This document shows, one piece after another, positions 11,136 to 22,812 of a stretch of 64,000 nucleotides of DNA (position 1 is its first letter; the number at the start of each line of letters is the position of its first letter). Origin of the DNA: Blasia pusilla. Taxonomy: Eukaryota; Marchantiophyta; Marchantiopsida; Blasiales. The DNA lies in NCBI GenBank assembly GCA_050084515.1, contig CM114271.1:55924001-55988000 (forward strand). The letters run 5' to 3'. A model generated the notes under the pieces. It was not told where the DNA came from. It did not search any database and saw only the letters and a program-made list of their open reading frames with translations. Made by a program: the position numbers and the translations under genes.

Positions 11136-11515
11136 GGATGCAAAATGAGGTTTTAGATTGTACTTTTATTTTTCTCTCAACCTTCACTTCGATCTTGAAC
11201 TCTATTCAGCCCCGGGCAAATGACAGATTTTTTCCAGACCTTGGATGGAAAAAGTGATTGGTTCCACACTTATGATTCCACTGATTTTTTAGTTTTCTAA
11301 ATTTTGTGCAATTTGCAACTCGTTGGACTCAGAGGGGGTTGCCAAAATATGGAAGAGGAAAAACAAACTGTGGGACTTCTTAATTTCAAACAAAAATTTT
11401 CCTCTCTTCAACCCAACGGAAACTCTCTTCAAAAAAAAGTATCTATTTTGGTTGACCCTAGTTTCCTCTCTCCTCTCTCCTCTCTTCCTCTCTTCCTCTC
11501 CTCTTACCGCTCCTC
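11136..11515 (+). other. Right terminal region of MULE copy 1
   Basis: Non-coding tail after the gene B stop, closely matching 36474-36910. It ends in a CT-rich block (11460-11500) and CTTACCGCTCCTC. Read inward from the end, GAGGAGCGGTAAGAG partly matches the left end GGGGGCTGGTA. Confidence 0.65.
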
Positions 11516-12610
11516 GCCGTGATCTCACCCTGGCCAGGGATTCCAAGCAATTGTTCACAAATTTGTGATGTCCTTGTCAACTTGATCACTCCAAGCTTTG
11601 ATCCGGGAGAGTTTCTATATACCTCAGCCACTTTCTTTGCCACATCCTCTTTGATGTGTCTCTGAATTGCACAGGTAACAGGATGAGTGTGGGAGCCAAC
11701 ATAAACTACCAGCCTGGTGTACTCGGACACAGAACTGAAGTCGTGCACAATGAAAAATAAGCATGGTGGACACACTCCAACTCAAAAAGGGGATGCCTGT
11801 CAATAAGGACATTGATGGCCTCCGGGCGGTATGGTCGCACCAACCTCATATGGAGTTTCTACATTCTTTGGGGGAAATTAGGACATATTGACTCGCCCAT
11901 TGCGCTCTAGATACATGCCGCCCGGACTTCTACACTCCAAGGCTCTAACGCATTAGCGGCAAGAAACAATCCAAGGACCACGTGGAATTGAAGCACTAGT
12001 CCGTTGAAGCTTGCACCATCGATGACAGTCAGAATTTCTGTCCATACCCTTCAAGCGTCCTCCATCTTTCTTTTGAGCAGGACCAGCAAGTGGAGGCAAC
12101 TCAAAAATGCAATTACCATCGTAAGTGGGCAGCAGCTTGTTGACAAGAATGTGCTTGAACATTTTAAAGGGTAGAGACGACAGCAAACTATTTCCCGAAA
12201 CTTGCAACAGGAACAAGTAGGCAGAGGCAATGTCCGGTTGGTGTCCAACAAATCCAATGAGGTTGACGACATCCGCAATCTCTTTAGGAAGTACAACATT
12301 ATCACGAATGTGTGAAATTGGAGTCGATGCTAGATCTACAGAGCTAGGAGTGGCAGACGTAGAGCTTGGTGCACTAGGAAATTGCAGACCGTCTACTTGG
12401 GAAATAGAAGGCTTCAGGGCAAGCCATAAACTCTGTATTGACCATTTCTGTGAGGTAGGAGATTCCATACTTTAGAGTCTCTAATCATTGGCAGGATTAT
12501 CTCATCTATGACTTCCTCTGTATCGTCCACCCAAACATCCTTGGAAACAAAGACTATTCCCATTTGGAGAAGAAATTGCAGTGAGAGGAAATTTTCGTCC
12601 ACTGGTATGT
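11516..12610 (-). pseudogene. Inverted 5-prime fragment of gene B
   Basis: Minus-strand transposase sequence runs from the N-terminal region near 12610 to the segment LGIPGQGEITA at 11520, where copy 1 interrupts it. The longest open stretch is 12468-11953. It belongs to an older MULE lying in the opposite orientation. The rest of this gene should lie left of the window. The zinc region is damaged and there are several frameshifts. Confidence 0.75.
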
Positions 12611-13255
12611 AAGACTTACGAGCTTGCAGTCAAATTATTTCTAATTGAGCAAGGGCGCTAGATGACTACCACAGATGAGTTTCACATAACTATCCATTCC
12701 CTGATAATTCCACCAAGGAGGACAATGAGAATGAGAATGTTTAATTTATAGTGAATAGTGACCGTTATTCTCCTGACAGAAATCGAATGACAAGCTATTG
12801 GTTGGTGGGTGAGATTATCTGCCGTTGTGGATTCCCTTGGGACTGATCACATTGCAAGTTTTTGGATTACCTTAGGTTAATTAGCCATTAACGACGTTTG
12901 TTCAATACGTCAATTCCGACAAGTCGTAACCTATTAGAGTCCGACAGGTTACAAATTTTGGGAATCCGAATAGTTAAGAAACCTCCGACTTGGACAAGTT
13001 GCAATCCATCGAACATAGAGGGGTTGCAAAGACACAAAGTCTGTCTGGTTGCAAACAAACTATTTTCCGCCACTTGCAACCCGTAAGAGTCCCAGTGCGA
13101 CTTGCAACCTGTCGGAGTTCGTTGGGTTGAACGCGGTTCTCGGTTGGTATCCCCTGCGTGTGCAACTTGTCTAATTCCGTTGGAGTCGGGATGCATGGGA
13201 CTTCGGATGGATTTCCTACGACAACCCATTGGACTTCAACGGATTGCACAGGGTC
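12611..13255. other. Inverted promoter region and decayed palindromes of the older MULE
   Basis: It contains the reverse complement of the gene B TATA and CATTCT leader (about 12725-12765). From about 12900 to 13255 come decayed palindromes, such as arms near 12925, 13080 and 13220. It lies between inverted gene B and plus-strand gene A, the expected layout for an inverted unit. Confidence 0.65.
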
Positions 13256-14093
13256 GAATCGGAGGGAAAGTGTCTCTGGACCAAGTGCACAAGTTAGCGT
13301 TGTTCGGCATATCCGAGTTTAGGAGAATCCAACTGATGAAAATCAATCTTGAGGGCACTGAGGCGTAGAAGCAAGCGGCACACCCTCCGAGAGTATCAAA
13401 TCCAATGATCTCCCATTGGCTATGGGAATGGTTCTTCTAGGACACGCAGCGCCTTCTCGGGACGTCGTTGATCGTGGGTCTATAAGTAGAGGTAAAGAAG
13501 ATTGAGCCAGTTCCAAAGGAAGAAAACCTAGAGGCTACAGAAGATTTCGAACTGTGGCTTGATGACATTAGAGATAAGCCGATGAAAAACCTAGGCTTTT
13601 GGACGATGTTCAAGAATCACATCCTCCCTTATGCAGATTTGGACGAAGAAATAGATGCGCAAAAATGGGATTTTGCAAAGAAGAAGCGGGATCTTCAAGA
13701 GCAGGCGGCTGAGTCATCTCGATAAAGAGCTGCCCAACGGATGGTGTACAGGTAGGTACCTCATCAATTGTGTGAATGCAGGTGCCTGCCGCAAATTTCC
13801 AGGGGCTTGCAAATTATGGGCTTCTCCGCCTGATGGAGAGGGATTCTCCATGTACGATATGGAGATGGGGCAAGGCATGTCCGACTGGAAGGTAATAAAT
13901 TGTCCAATCTGATTGGACTTCAACGATCCGGAGGAGATGACAGACTAGAATCTGCGCGTGGTCTATGACGCAATCATCGCTGGTAGGGACGACATTCCAA
14001 ACTTCGTGAAGCCTAACAATTTTTTTGAAGGAGATATAGAGGAGCAAGCCATCGAGAGAGCGGAGTTGGTGGCCAAGGTCGTCATCGCCTCAG
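13256..14093 (+). pseudogene. Gene A exon 3 fragment, inverted older MULE
   Basis: Plus-strand remnant of gene A exon 3. It contains recognisable blocks FELWLDDIRDKP, GACKLWASPPDGE, MYDMEMGQGMSDW and AGRDDIPNF. Stops occur near 13370, 13440 and 13910. Exons 1-2 and the whole methyltransferase-like end are absent. Its residues are closer to copy 2 (for example DFELWLDDI, MGQGMSDW) than to copies 1 and 3. Confidence 0.75.
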
Positions 14094-14747
14094 GGGGATC
14101 ATTTTATTGGGATGGACCCATCACGTGCAAAAAAGTATAGGCATTTTTTATTCCATTTCAAAGAAGACTCTTACGAAAGAAAGTAAGGGAATTTTATATT
14201 CGCAAAAAGGATTAAAAGTATGATAGGATAGTTTAATTTAATATACAACATAATAAAGTTAGGCAAAAAAGATACGTTGACACGTTGGATGTTTTTTTAA
14301 AACATCCAACGTGTCAACTATTCTTTGGTAAACATGCCAAAAAAATTTCCTATTTTCCATAGAGGGGGAGGAGAAAGAATCCACCCTTGAAGAGTAAAAA
14401 GGTTTTGAATTTTTATTGGTTGGGGAGTCTGTGGGCACTTCGGGAGGCAATACGGGCAATTCGGGCGGCAATATGGCAAACATGCCGACTTCTTGATCTA
14501 TCCCTCCGACTTGTTGACCTATCCCGCTCAAGTTCGGAAGGGGGTGGAAAGGAAGGCAGAAGGGATGAAGGGAACGAGGGGAGAGATGCCCGATTTTTTG
14601 ATTAATTTTGGCTGCTCTCATTCACAATTATTGAGTGCTCTGATTTGAGGATTACTGAGTGTGAGAAAAACGTAGATTGACACAAGAAGTTCCACGTTGG
14701 GCGTCTTGCTTTCTTCTTCTTTCTGCCCTTGGAGTGTACCTCAGACT
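14094..14747. other. AT-rich non-MULE segment
   Basis: No palindrome repeats and no recognised gene. Roughly 14100-14345 is strongly AT-rich compared with its surroundings and carries a perfect hairpin at 14277-14317. A minus-strand open stretch (14621-14259) is Pro-rich and unrecognised. The segment ends where MULE copy 2 begins; the preceding 9 bases are CCTCAGACT. Confidence 0.5.
14277..14317. repeat. Perfect 19-bp hairpin
   Basis: The arm TTGACACGTTGGATGTTTT (14277-14295) pairs with 14299-14317 across a 3-base loop. It is unrelated in sequence to the MULE palindromes. Confidence 0.9.
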
Positions 14748-16107
14748 GGGGGCTGGTATTCTGGCAGGAGAGAGTAAGAGAGGAGAGGAAGAGAGGAAGA
14801 GAGGAGAGTCTCTCTTTAAAAAAAGGGCAAAATCCGCCTCTTCTCTTCAAAACGTTTTGACATTTTTGAAATGTTTGTTTGCTTTCAAATTCATGAAATC
14901 TTTAGAAGAGAGTAGCAAGTGGACCACATCGGGCCTAAAGTAACCTTCTTTTCCAGGCTTGGAAGAACAAGTAGACATCATAAGACCACTACAAACATCC
15001 TTTCATCACTCTCCATGTGAGCCCAATTTTTGTCACATTGCCTACTCTACCCTACCGGGCTGAGGGGTATTATTGTTGGGTCAAATTATCTGCCGATGGT
15101 CCTCCAGATAATTTGACCCAAAGTAGCAATTTCATCTCAATGAAAGGTTCAAATAAAGACTCTAACTATGGTCTCAATAGACTCCTGTGCCCTTCAAGGT
15201 TTAACTTCTTTGAAGATGTGGTTGACATTATGGATTGTTGACTCTTCTTGCATTAAGTATCCCATCCGATCAATATTCATCCATGAGGGGGTTTTCCACA
15301 ACAGAACAAATCACTCATCACAGATGGTAGCCAAAGACTTTCATGATAGCATTGGATGATGTTGGCTCATGAATGGGTGCATAAAGTATACCATGGAGTG
15401 CTATGCGTTTGAAAACTTGGTTTCACCATTCTCTCAACCACTGAGAAATGTATGCATCAAGAAGAAAATGTGATCAGACTGAGACAAAAATTGAACCAAA
15501 AGGTTGATAGCTGTCAAGAGTAAAGAGGAACAGATGCACCCATGTCCCTTCATTCAAACCCTAAATCTCGGAATCCGACAGGTTGCACCCCTTCCAACCC
15601 GTCGGAATCCGATGGGTTGCACCCCTTGCAAGCAAGCACACCACAACAAAAGAAGGATCTTGAGAAGTGATTCCATTCCACCCTGCAACCCTTGAGAATC
15701 TGATTGGTTGGGAATCTGACATGAGAATCCGACAAGTAGTGGGAATCCAACACGTCTCTGAAATACCATGTTAGAGAAGAATGGTGTGACGATAATGGGG
15801 GAACGAGGCAAAAGTGAAGAAGCCTACCAAAATGCCTGAAAATTTGGACTAACAAAAAAAGAGTGGGATCACTCAAGCAGCCAACCTGTCGGAATCCGAC
15901 AAGTTGCTTGCAAGGGGTTTAAAATATTGTGACAAGTTGCAACCCGTCAAAATCGAACAGGTTGCAAAATAAACAACCTCAAGTAGAAAGACCAACACAA
16001 TCGACAAGAATGAAAAAAAATTCAGCAAAAGTTACAAAAACCATCATGGTTCAAAACCTTTGTGTCCTTTATTACATCCGAGGAAAGCTCGGAAATGTAC
16101 ATTTGAT
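14748..16107. other. Left region of MULE copy 2
   Basis: GA-rich terminal block (14760-14815), then a subterminal repeat shared with 24233-24728 and 43952-44450. About 15100-15480 has no match elsewhere in the window and no gene seen. Palindromes follow from 15560. Confidence 0.6.
15076..15121. repeat. Perfect 17-bp hairpin
   Basis: The arm TTGGGTCAAATTATCTG (15076-15092) pairs perfectly with 15105-15121 around a 12-base loop. It is absent from the corresponding part of copies 3 and 4. Confidence 0.9.
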
Positions 16108-16392
16108 CTAGTCTATGATTTGTTCAGCCTCATCCTCTAGAAATTTACTCCTAGCTCTCCTAGGTTCCTGTACAAAAGGAATGTCTTGGGATACAAGTGG
16201 CTCCTCTGGCCGATTGTAGATGGGGATAAAAAATGTTGGGGAATTCGAGAGCCTTGGCCCCCCCTGGGTACACCATAATGGTCCCATGTAACATGATTTG
16301 AGTCCCAACGCCTTCCTCGGCAGTAAATCTTGTATGCTCTACAAAGTGACACCCACCTAATATCAATATATGCTCCGTCCTTGGAAAGCACT
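16108..16392 (-). pseudogene. Conserved left-end ORF, copy 2
   Basis: Homologous to 526-813, ending FLEDEAEQIID. One frame change near 16260 separates the acidic C-terminal half from the N-terminal half. No domain recognised. Confidence 0.4.
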
Positions 16393-16445
16393 AAATCCCT
16401 ACTCCAAAATGCTTCAGTCAAGCTGGGTCCAATAAATCTTTGAAC

Positions 16446-19400
16446 TCACTCGTCATCGTCCGATAGCTCTTCCAGAATTATTCTCGGCTTTGCCCTCCCG
16501 ATTTTTGGAATAGAAGGAAGTGACGATGGTGTCACTATCAATGGTGGTTCTAGAACCGGAGCTATTGGATTTGGAGGAGAGTTGCATACTCCCACTGGCC
16601 TCTCGTAATCCGCCTTTGCCTCTTTGCAAAGCTCAAAAAGGTCCGGCCTTCCCTCAAGGCAGAGAATGCTCCTGCCACTGTGCCAGGCGCCTCTAAAACT
16701 CGCCCCTGATAGGCCCACTAAGTCAAAGACCAAGTTACTCAGCCTCGAACAGAGCTCAATGAGCGTTTGCATCAAGGTAGGTGACTTTTCTCTTCCTCCA
16801 AGTAAGGGAGTCCCGTCTTGCATGTAAATTCCTGCGGGGGAATTGTAGAGACTATCTAAGTTGTATCCATCGGAGCATGGATCCACTGGATCCGGGATCT
16901 AGAACACCTGGAAGTTGTGCTTGGGCCTTACAAAGCAGTAGACAAATGAGTGGTCCATCCATAAACAAGCTGGTAAAAAATAATGTGAGCAAAAAGAAAA
17001 AGCTAGTAGACCGCTGGTCTACTATCCATAAACTGACACAATGTGCAAACCGTCGGGATCCGACAGGTTGCTTTTCAACCCGTCATACTAGTCCATAGTA
17101 ATTACCAACTCGTCCGAACTTGGCCTATAAGTCAGACAGAATAGCGACCTGTCGGAGTCCAACGGGTTGTCTTACAACTCTAAGACCCCTTTTTGGCCAT
17201 GAGCAACCTGTCGGAAGCTGACAAGTTGCTCATCTCGCTGGACAGAACCTCCACCGTTTTGAGTACGATGGTTGGCTTACAACTGAATACAATTGTTCAG
17301 AGTTGAGAAGTTCATAATATAAGAGCAACCCGTTGCTTTTAGACGGGTTGCATCAATCTTGAAACACGGGGAAAAGTAGTGCTACTTGCAACCCGTCGGG
17401 TTCCAACGGGTTGCAGTCAATGGAGACTTGTTGGTGAATTTGCAACACGTCACTTTCAGACGGATTGCAACACCGCAGACACAAGTTGTTGGGATCCGAC
17501 GGGTTGAATGCAAAGATGCAACCCGTTGAATTTCTGTTAAACTAAATTCGTTGAATAAGAGGGACTAACCCGGACTTGACTCGTCGCCGATCCGAGTGGA
17601 TACTCGTTTTTAATTACCCATGATTGCGCCGTCCTCCACTTTAGCAACCTCTTCACGCACTGAAGGTTGAAGAGCTCGTCCTCGCTCCCTCTAGTAAGGA
17701 CCAAGAAACAACCCTTCTCTTTTAGATACGCGTCGGCAAAAGAAAACAAAAGGCGATCTGGTCGTACGAAAGCAGGACATTCCAGTCTAGGATAGTGTTA
17801 GACGGATTTTTGTCCCACAAGCAAAACCCAGAAGGAAAATCCACAATGAGGAGGTACACCGCCACCTCCTCAACCACCCCATGCACCGTCTAGGGGGCAT
17901 GCCCGTTTCGAAGAAGTTTTCGTCCCAGCATGCTAAATTTGTCGATGGCAGGTGTCGACTCCTGAGAATTGAAACTCTGCAGCTCATCGACAAGATGAGT
18001 CAAGTGAACAAGGACATTTGTCCTGGTGGTTATTTCCCTTTGCCTGTCCAAGGATGATGGAGTGTATTCCATATCCTTATCTCCTCCCTCGGACTAACCA
18101 GGCGCCTCCTACTTTTGCATTTCCTGAGTCTACTGTCGGCCTATGGAAGTCTCTGTTACCTCAGACTCCACAGGAGTTTTTTTGGACGAGGACCTGGTCC
18201 GGCCCTCTCGCCCCGCTCACCCGCACGATTCCGCCTCTCGCCTTGAGGACTCAGCCTCTTTTCTGGAAGACTCCGCCTCGGAATTCCTCGATCGCCTCGC
18301 CTTCCTCAAACCTGCTGTGGATTTGTCTTTGGCGATGACAACCTTGCCCACAAACTCCGCCATCTCGAGGGCTTGCTCCTCCACATCTCCATCAAAAAAA
18401 TCGTCAGGTTGCACGAAGTTCGGAATGTCATCCCTACCTGCGACCACTGCATCATACACCAAGCATAGATTTTTTCTGTAATGTCCTCTGGGTCGTTGAA
18501 GTCCAACCAGATTGGACAATTGTTAACATCCTAGTCGGACATGCCTTGTCCCATTTCCATGTCGTACATGGAGAATGCCTCTCCATCAGGCGGGCGGAGA
18601 AGCCCACAATTTGCAGGCAGCCGGTAATTTTTGCCAAGTACCTGCATTCTTACAATTGATGAGGTACCTGTACACCATCCAGTGGGCAGCTCTTTGTCGA
18701 GATGACTTGGCCGCCTGGTCCTAAAGATCCTCCTTCTTCTTTGCAAAATCCAATTTTTTGGCGTCTATTTCCTCATCCAGGTCTGCTTGAGGGAGGATGT
18801 GATTCTCGAACATCATCCTAAATCCTGGGTTTTTTTTCGGCTTATCTCTGATGTCATCAAGCCATAGTTCAAAATCTTCTGTAGCCTCTAGGTTTGCTTC
18901 CTCTGGAACTGGCTCAATCTTCTTCAACTCCGCTTGAAGACACACGAGCATGGACTTCCCGAGAAGGCGTAACGCATCCCAAAATGACCATTCCTGTAGC
19001 CAATGGGAGATCATTGGATCTGAAACTCCCAGAGGATGGTGTGCCGCCTGCTTTTGGGCCTCAGTGCCCTCGAGAGTGATTTTCATCAGTCGGATTCACC
19101 TAAACTCGGATATCCCAGACACCGCAGATCTGTGTACGCGGTACTGAGACACTTTCTCGCCGATCCAACCCTGTGGATCTTTGTCTCTTTTCCGTTGGCG
19201 CTTGATTATCGCCTTGAGCTCCTTGTAAAACTCCGGGCCAATTTCAGGGTTGAGAATCACAATGTATCGCTGCATCTTGCTTGTTGTGTACTTTGTAGCT
19301 GCAGATACGGTAGCGTGAATAATCTTTGCATACTCCGACATAGACAGCTTCTCCCTTTGCTCCTGTTCCAACAAAGCACTCTTCTTGGCGGCCTGGATCT

Positions 19401-19612
19401 TGGACCAACATAGGATTGTGACCCCTACATCTTGGGAAATGAAGGTATTTTCCCAAGTCTTCTTTTTTATTTGAGCTCCCTTCGCGAGCATCTCATTTAC
19501 CAGACCGTCGCCAAGGAATCCCTTGTACTTTGCCGGGTGCGTCATAAGCACCTTCTTCACCCTGTCGCAATCGTGGATCCAGTGGTGGGTGACGTTCCCC
19601 TCAGATACAATC
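16446..19612 (-). pseudogene. Gene A, copy 2: exons 3 and 4 only
   Basis: Exon 3 is about 19612-17570 and exon 4 about 16958-16446. Exon 3 starts after GTGCAG and opens IVSEGNVTHHWIHDCDRV. The methylase-like motif IV position reads VDFPSG here, and the motif I region in exon 4 reads NLVFDLVGLSGAS. The exon 3 donor has become GTTAG. Stops occur at the methyltransferase core (near 17892) and in exon 4 (near 16900). Exons 1 and 2 and the promoter are deleted, so no normal transcript is expected. Confidence 0.6.
17040..17540. repeat. Decayed palindromes in gene A intron 3, copy 2
   Basis: About ten degenerate palindromes occupy the intron between exons 4 and 3. Several keep base-pairing arms despite changed sequence. 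Confidence 0.75.
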
Positions 19613-19659
19613 CTGCACATCCAAACACAAGGTAAGAATACTGCAAGCTATCGGGTTCC

Positions 19660-20340
19660 TGCAACTTGTCAGACTCCGACGGGTCGCAATTTTTTCAACC
19701 CATGGAGGTCAAAATGGTAGCACAGAGATAAATATTGCAACCCGTCGAAGTCCAAAGGGTTGCAACATGTATCTTTGTGTTACACTTATTGCAACACTCT
19801 TGAAATTTTTAGAGAGAATTGCAACCCATCGGAGTGCGACGGGTTGCACTCTCTTTTTGTGAAATTCTGGTCTAACCGATTTAGTCCTTGGTTACAACCC
19901 GTCACACTCCAATGGATTGTAGAATGACTTCAATTCGGAGACAAGTTTCCGGAAAAAAATTGCACATATCAACCCGTCGGAGTCCGGCGGGTTGCACAAT
20001 GCCTTGTAAAGCTGGAATTGGACACCTAAAAGAAAGCTCTCATACTCCGACCACCTATCCCTGGGAATGCAACCCATAAAAGTCCGACGAGTTACTTTCG
20101 GCCAAAAGTATCCAAAAAATACCGGACAGTCCACCAACTCGTCGGACTCCGACGAGTTGCTTTTAGGCGTCCAATGATTTGTTTCCTCTCGTTGTGCAAC
20201 TTGTCGGAGTCCGACGGATTGTAGAACAAATAAATCATGCAGTCATTTTTCCACTCGTCAAAGTTCGACTGGTTTGAGTATCCTGGATTAATCTAGTGTG
20301 CTTGGCCACCAGGAAACCCTTCGGACTCCGACGGTTTGCT
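19660..20340. repeat. Decayed palindromes of gene A intron 2, copy 2
   Basis: A series of palindromes with mutated arms runs from just upstream of exon 3 to the deletion junction with gene B. It corresponds to 4368-5064 in copy 1. Confidence 0.75.
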
Positions 20341-20362
20341 TGACTATGAAATTGACCACAAA

Positions 20363-21848
20363 CAATCAGAAGTAGTTCGACCGCAAGCTCGTGAATCTTT
20401 CATACCAGTGGTTGAAAATTTCCCCTCAGTGCGATTTCTTCTCCAAATTGGAACAATCTTTGTTTCCAAGGGTATTAGGGTGGACGATACTGAGGACGTT
20501 GTAGGTGAGACAGTCCAGCCAATGATAACATACCATAAAGTATGGAATCTCCTACCTCTAAAAAATGGTCAATATAGAGTTTATGGCTTGCCTCTCAATT
20601 CCTCTGTTTCCCAAGTAGACGGTCCAGAATTTCCAAGTGCACCAAGCTCTACGTTTGCCACTCCAAGCTTGGTAGATCCGGCATCGACTCCAACTTCACA
20701 CGTTCGTAACAATGTTGTACTTCCTAAAGATATTTTGGATGTCGTCAACCTCAGTGGAACTATTGGACACCAACCTTATCCTCTCTCTGCCTACTCATTC
20801 CTCTTGCGATTATCAGGCAATAGTTTGCTCTTGTCTCTGCCCTTTACAATGTTCAAGCACATTCTTGTTGACAAGCTTCTGCCCACGTATGATGGTAATT
20901 GCATTTTTGAGTTGCCTCCACTTGCTGGTCCTGCTCAAAAGAAAGATGGAGGACACTTGAACGGTATGGACAGAAAGTCCAATTGTCATCAATGGTGCAG
21001 GCTTCAACGGACTAGTGCTTCAATTCCAGATGGTCCTTGGATTGTTTCTCGCCGCCAATGCGTTGGAGCCCTGGAATGTAGAAGTCCAGCATGCCCGTAT
21101 CTAGAGCGCAATGGGCGACTCAATACGTCGCAATTCCCCCCTAAGAATGTAGAAACTCCATATGAGGTCAGTGCGACCATACCGACGGGAGGCCATCGAT
21201 GTCCTCATTGTCAGGCATTCCCTTTCTACGTTGGAGTGTGTCCTACATACCTCTTTTTCATTGTGCACGACTTCAGTTCTACGTCCGAGTATACAAGGAT
21301 GGCAGTTCAAGTTGGCTCCCACATTCATCCTGTTACCGGTGCAATTCAGAGACACATCAAGGAGGATATGGCAAAGAAAGTGGTCGAGATATATAGAAAC
21401 TCTCCGGGATCAAGTTAACAAAACATCATAAATTTGTGAAAAATTGCTTGAAATCCTTGGCAGGACGAGATCACGGCTGCCGAGGAGAAACAACTTTGGG
21501 AAAATCTCGCATTTCTTGCTGATCCTGAATGCTTCTAGAATTTGCTACGTCAAATTCGAGTATTGGATGGAAAGACGGCCGGAATGGATGCCATTGCTAG
21601 AATCAAGGCCAACTTCAAATTTCCATTTATTCAGAGATGGCAATTCATGGGCCAGGGAGGCGAAGGATCCAGGGCTTATGTCTTCAAAATGTCAACAACA
21701 GGGCCGTCGAGTGGCCTCGATCTTATAGATCGAATGAGGGAAGGGGAAGATCTTTACGGCAGCTGGGTAAGCTTTGATATTTGCTATAGAGTGCTGAATG
21801 GATGGTTGACCATGTGGAGAAGGACTCAAAACTATATTTGTCTGTGAG
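20363..21848 (+). pseudogene. Gene B, copy 2: transposase N-terminal two-thirds
   Basis: Contains the longest uninterrupted zinc-region reading frame of the family (open through 21418). Visible in order are VRPQARESF, NLLPLKNGQYRVYGLPLNSS, the linker FPSAPSSTFATPS, the Cys-rich segment CVGALECRSPACPYL with HRCPHC, and RHIKEDMAKKV. After 21418 there is a frame break and a stop near 21536. The sequence ends at 21848, so the catalytic FMADNAQ region and SWIM finger are lacking. The native start codon and promoter are deleted, and the reading frame opens inside a palindrome. Confidence 0.7.
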
Positions 21849-21915
21849 GTGCACAACGATCGTGAATAGTAGAAGGTTTGTTGATAATGTTGGGGGTATG
21901 ATTGCGCATTCTTTC

Positions 21916-22812
21916 TCACGACTTATTAACAACTAATTTACTCCCTAGTACTTCGTTCTGGACTAAGACATCACATGGAGTAAATAATGGTAATTCCTCA
22001 AAAGTAATCGAAAGGGTGGGTACAACTTCCGGAAGAGACTTCGTATGATTGTTGAATTGGCGCTTCCAATGTTTGTTGATATAGTCGATCTCTTTTCTCA
22101 TTTGTTGTTCAAAGCTCTTGGCTGCTTCCTCGATTAACTCCTTGACATCTTCAGGGTCTAACTGCACTTCGTTGAGTAGCTTCTGATCTGCCTTCAAGAC
22201 AACGATCCTCCCTATAACCTCTGACCACTGCGCCAGTAAGTCTTTGTTTGTTTCTTGATGTTCTTGAAGCAATTTTGAAGATTTAGCATGTTGAGTGGCC
22301 AATTTCTTGAATTCGTTGTTAACACGATGCATCTGGTGTCGATATTGTTGAATATTGAAGCTAACTTCCTTGACCTGCGAAGCTAACTGATCCGCCCCAC
22401 ACTCTAGGTTAATCGCCAAGCTCTCCCATTGGCGTGCGTTCCATGCTTCGTATTGACTCTGGACTAAGTCGCTTTGAACTTTGCAAAGCGTGGTTTTCGT
22501 GTCTTCGAGTTCTTGATCCCGCAGGTGAAGAGTTGTTTCCGCCACTTTGCGTTGTACTTCGTTGTTTGACGAAGCTTGGGCCCTACAGTTGAGGTCATCT
22601 AGGCCTTGTAAATACTCGTCCACCCTCGCTGTATCTTGCAAGTGGAGAACATGATGAAGTTGATTCATGACCGAAACAACTAAATTCAGGAACCACACCA
22701 TATTCATTGGCTGTCTGAGACAGGAGACGAAGTACAGGATGGTGATCGCTAGCACGAGGCGTCTCGTCGGAGTCCTCTTGAGTGGCAGGTTCTGGTTCCG
22801 AGGGTGTTTCAA
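21916..22812 (-). CDS. Coiled-coil ORF downstream of Ty3 integrase
   Basis: An open frame of about 298 codons is rich in Gln, Glu, Lys and Leu heptads (for example the LQEHQETNKDLLAQW region), consistent with a long coiled coil. It overlaps the previous frame (22595-22812). Similar wording in both frames there suggests one original gene divided by a frameshift or an unremoved intron. No catalytic motif seen. A structural or gag-like role is possible but unproven. Confidence 0.5.
   Translation of the reverse strand: MKHPRNQNLPLKRTPTRRLVLAITILYFVSCLRQPMNMVWFLNLVVSVMNQLHHVLHLQDTARVDEYLQGLDDLNCRAQASSNNEVQRKVAETTLHLRDQELEDTKTTLCKVQSDLVQSQYEAWNARQWESLAINLECGADQLASQVKEVSFNIQQYRHQMHRVNNEFKKLATQHAKSSKLLQEHQETNKDLLAQWSEVIGRIVVLKADQKLLNEVQLDPEDVKELIEEAAKSFEQQMRKEIDYINKHWKRQFNNHTKSLPEVVPTLSITFEELPLFTPCDVLVQNEVLGSKLVVNKS

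Larger units (their letters stand above)
1..11515 (+). mobile_element. MULE copy 1 (left end outside the window)
   Basis: This copy holds the divergent gene pair of the family: methyltransferase-like gene A leftward (6268 to 1283) and transposase gene B rightward (7369 to 11135). Base 1 corresponds to about base 24729 of copy 3, so roughly 500 bp of the left end are missing. The right end is the CT-rich block ending CTTACCGCTCCTC at 11515, matching the right end of copy 3 at 36910. Immediately beyond it lies transposase sequence in the opposite orientation, so this copy inserted into an older relative. Both genes carry stops and frameshifts. Confidence 0.8.
14748..21848 (+). mobile_element. 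MULE copy 2 (internally deleted, right part missing)
   Basis: The left end GGGGGCTGGTATTCTGG is the same as the left ends of copies 3 and 4. Gene A exons 4 and 3 are present (minus), then intron 2 palindromes, then gene B directly. Gene A exons 1-2 and the divergent promoter are deleted between about 20340 and 20363. The right side stops within gene B at 21848, where a Ty3 element begins. This copy is more diverged than the others. Confidence 0.7.
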
